Below, in pieces: positions 25,741 through 26,690 of a stretch of 26,690 nucleotides of DNA (positions within the stretch are counted from its first letter, which is position 1; each line of letters begins with the position of its first letter). A program made the translations under genes and the position numbers. Under the pieces are notes generated by a model. It ran no database searches. It saw only the letters and a program-made list of their open reading frames with translations, and was not told the DNA's origin. The stretch is from SIO4C1 sp039820425 (GTDB taxonomy: Bacteria; Cyanobacteriota; Cyanobacteriia; Phormidesmidales; Phormidesmidaceae), in contig JBCBQD010000049.1 of assembly GCA_039820425.1 (NCBI GenBank), forward strand, positions 1 through 26,690, in the 5' to 3' direction.

Positions 25741-25973
25741 TTAAGCCGGGAAAGCGTTTGCGTGCAAAGGTTGTAGCTGATGTCGGGGCATGACTTTCTC
25801 CATCAGTACGTCGAAGGCCTCGCTGGCGGTTTGTTGATAGCGTGATTTGAGCCGGGGACGTCGGGTTTCCACTAGCTGGCGATCTGGTCCATCCAGGTCT
25901 CATAGCGACGATTCTCACATTCAACGTCGGTGAAAATAAACCCACTGACGAGCTCTACCAGCACCAGAATCGA
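25741..25973 (-). pseudogene. Transposase-like coding remnant cut by the IS6 element
   Basis: On the - strand, directly after the IS6 end, the sequence encodes ILVLVELVSGFIFTDVE and ENRRYETWMDQIAS then a stop. The next frame continues with ETRRPRLKSRYQQTASEAF and ends at 25741. The xVLVExVSGxI...ENRxYETW pattern is reminiscent of the catalytic-domain strands of some cyanobacterial transposases. The change of frame and the abrupt start at the IS boundary indicate a broken gene. The family assignment is weak. Confidence 0.4.
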
Positions 25974-26570
25974 GGCTCTGTTGTAAAAAGCTTTTGAGGA
26001 GAGAATAACCCTGTCGATCTCACTCTGCTCGACTGTATTGTTCAGGTACTTGCTCTGCCGGGTTTCCGTCGTTTTCGGTAGAGCTTCGTCTTTCTTTAAC
26101 TCATCGATAGCACAAGCGCTGACTTGGCAGTTCGCAGGCGGATAGGCCGCATTCTTATCGATGGTGATCACCCTGGGTTCTACGGTGTGTGGTGCATTGA
26201 GTGCCTTCTTTAGAAAGCGTTTGGCGGCTTTGGCATCGCGTTGGGCACTGAGCATGAAGTCGAGGGTATTCCCCTCAGCATCGACGGCTCGATAGAGGTA
26301 CTTCCAAACTCCTTTGATTTTGATGTAGGTCTCATCCACCTTCCAGGAATCATTGGTGGGCCTGAGATAAGGGCGGCAACGCTTTTCTACCTCCGGGCTG
26401 TAAGCCTGAACCCAACGATAGATAGTGGTGTGATCGACTTTGAGCCCACGCTCGCGCATCATTTCCTCCAAATCCCGGTAGCTCAAGCTATAGCGCAGAT
26501 ACCACCGCACATTCAGCAGGATGATCTTGGGTTGGAAGTGACGCCACTTGAACGGTTCTGATGAATGCAT
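25872..26570 (-). pseudogene. IS6-family transposase, C-terminus replaced
   Basis: DDE transposase of the IS6/IS26 type starting at ATG 26570: FKWRHFQPKIILLNVRWYLRY-like N-terminus, HTH region RGLKVDHTTIYRWV, catalytic Asp79 (WKVDETYIK), Asp138 (ITIDKNAAYP) and Glu181 (KYLNNTVEQ). Family members continue after VEQ with DHRFIKR and about 50 more residues. Here the frame jumps at that point into the terminal repeat (SSKAFYNRA) and reads out of the element at 25974 into the neighbouring remnant, stopping at 25872. All three catalytic acids remain, but the closing helices are missing, so activity is unlikely. Confidence 0.85.
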
Positions 26571-26649
26571 GGGATATGAGCAGATACGATCGATGATGAC
26601 TTAGACTCCCCTGCGATCACAAAAGGTATCGCTTTTTTGCAACACAGCC
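25974..26649 (-). mobile_element. IS6-family insertion sequence, internally deleted
   Basis: About 676 bp bounded by inverted repeats: GGCTCTGTTGTAAAAAGC at 25974-25991 and, reverse-complemented, GGCTGTGTTGCAAAAAAGC ending at 26649. They differ at two positions plus one extra A. IS6 elements are typically around 800 bp. The 8-bp flanks (AGAATCGA and TGCTGACT) do not match, so no target duplication survives. The transposase gene fills the element but lacks its 3' part. Confidence 0.85.
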
Positions 26650-26690
26650 TGCTGACTCAGGTCTAACCGTTTCCGTCAGCGTAGTCTTGA

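Overview
The window reads as cyanobacterial chromosome. The HIP1 palindrome GCGATCGC recurs throughout (for example near 1920, 6174, 8095, 8850, 10440, 15176, 22161 and 24179). Heptanucleotide tandem repeats are present, and several genes belong to families concentrated in cyanobacteria: a two-partner-secretion haemagglutinin ending in a CHAT domain, a CHASE2 kinase and a DUF928 protein. A filamentous or Leptolyngbya-like cyanobacterium is a reasonable guess; genus and species cannot be read from this sequence. No rRNA, tRNA or CRISPR array was seen.

Region 1 (1-11019, + strand) is one tightly packed biosynthetic operon: cytochrome P450 (5' end outside the window), a type I PKS with only KS-AT-ACP-TE, a type III PKS, an isoprenylcysteine-methyltransferase-like membrane methyltransferase, a PAPS sulfotransferase, an FMO-type flavin monooxygenase and an MhpA/PheA-type aromatic hydroxylase. 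Type III PKS, ICMT-like methyltransferase and FAD aromatic hydroxylase are the same three enzyme types as the srsABC phenolic-lipid pathway of Streptomyces griseus. I infer an alkylresorcinol or alkylquinone-type product, O-methylated and ring-hydroxylated, with extra P450, FMO and sulfotransferase tailoring and an upstream type I module that may supply or prime the acyl chain.

Region 2 (11020-12959) is insertion-sequence debris: a solo IS6-family end at 11094 and a two-domain transposase gene on the - strand split by one in-frame TGA.

Region 3 (12960-25704) is a surface and signalling locus. A 2521-residue protein joins a TpsA secretion domain, a P/Homo B-like domain, long beta-helix repeats, TPR-like helices and a C-terminal CHAT (caspase-like) domain with an intact His/Cys dyad. 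It converges, with 8 bp between stop codons, on a CHASE2 sensor histidine kinase. Upstream of the kinase on the same strand is a response regulator with an N-terminal HTH, a receiver and a degenerate GGDEF domain. A secreted DUF928 protein diverges from the regulator. A heptamer repeat sits inside the kinase ATPase domain.

Region 4 (25741-26690) is again mobile-element material: a transposase-like remnant interrupted by an IS6-family element that keeps both terminal repeats but has lost the 3' part of its transposase gene. Regions 2 and 4 therefore bracket region 3 with IS6-type ends.
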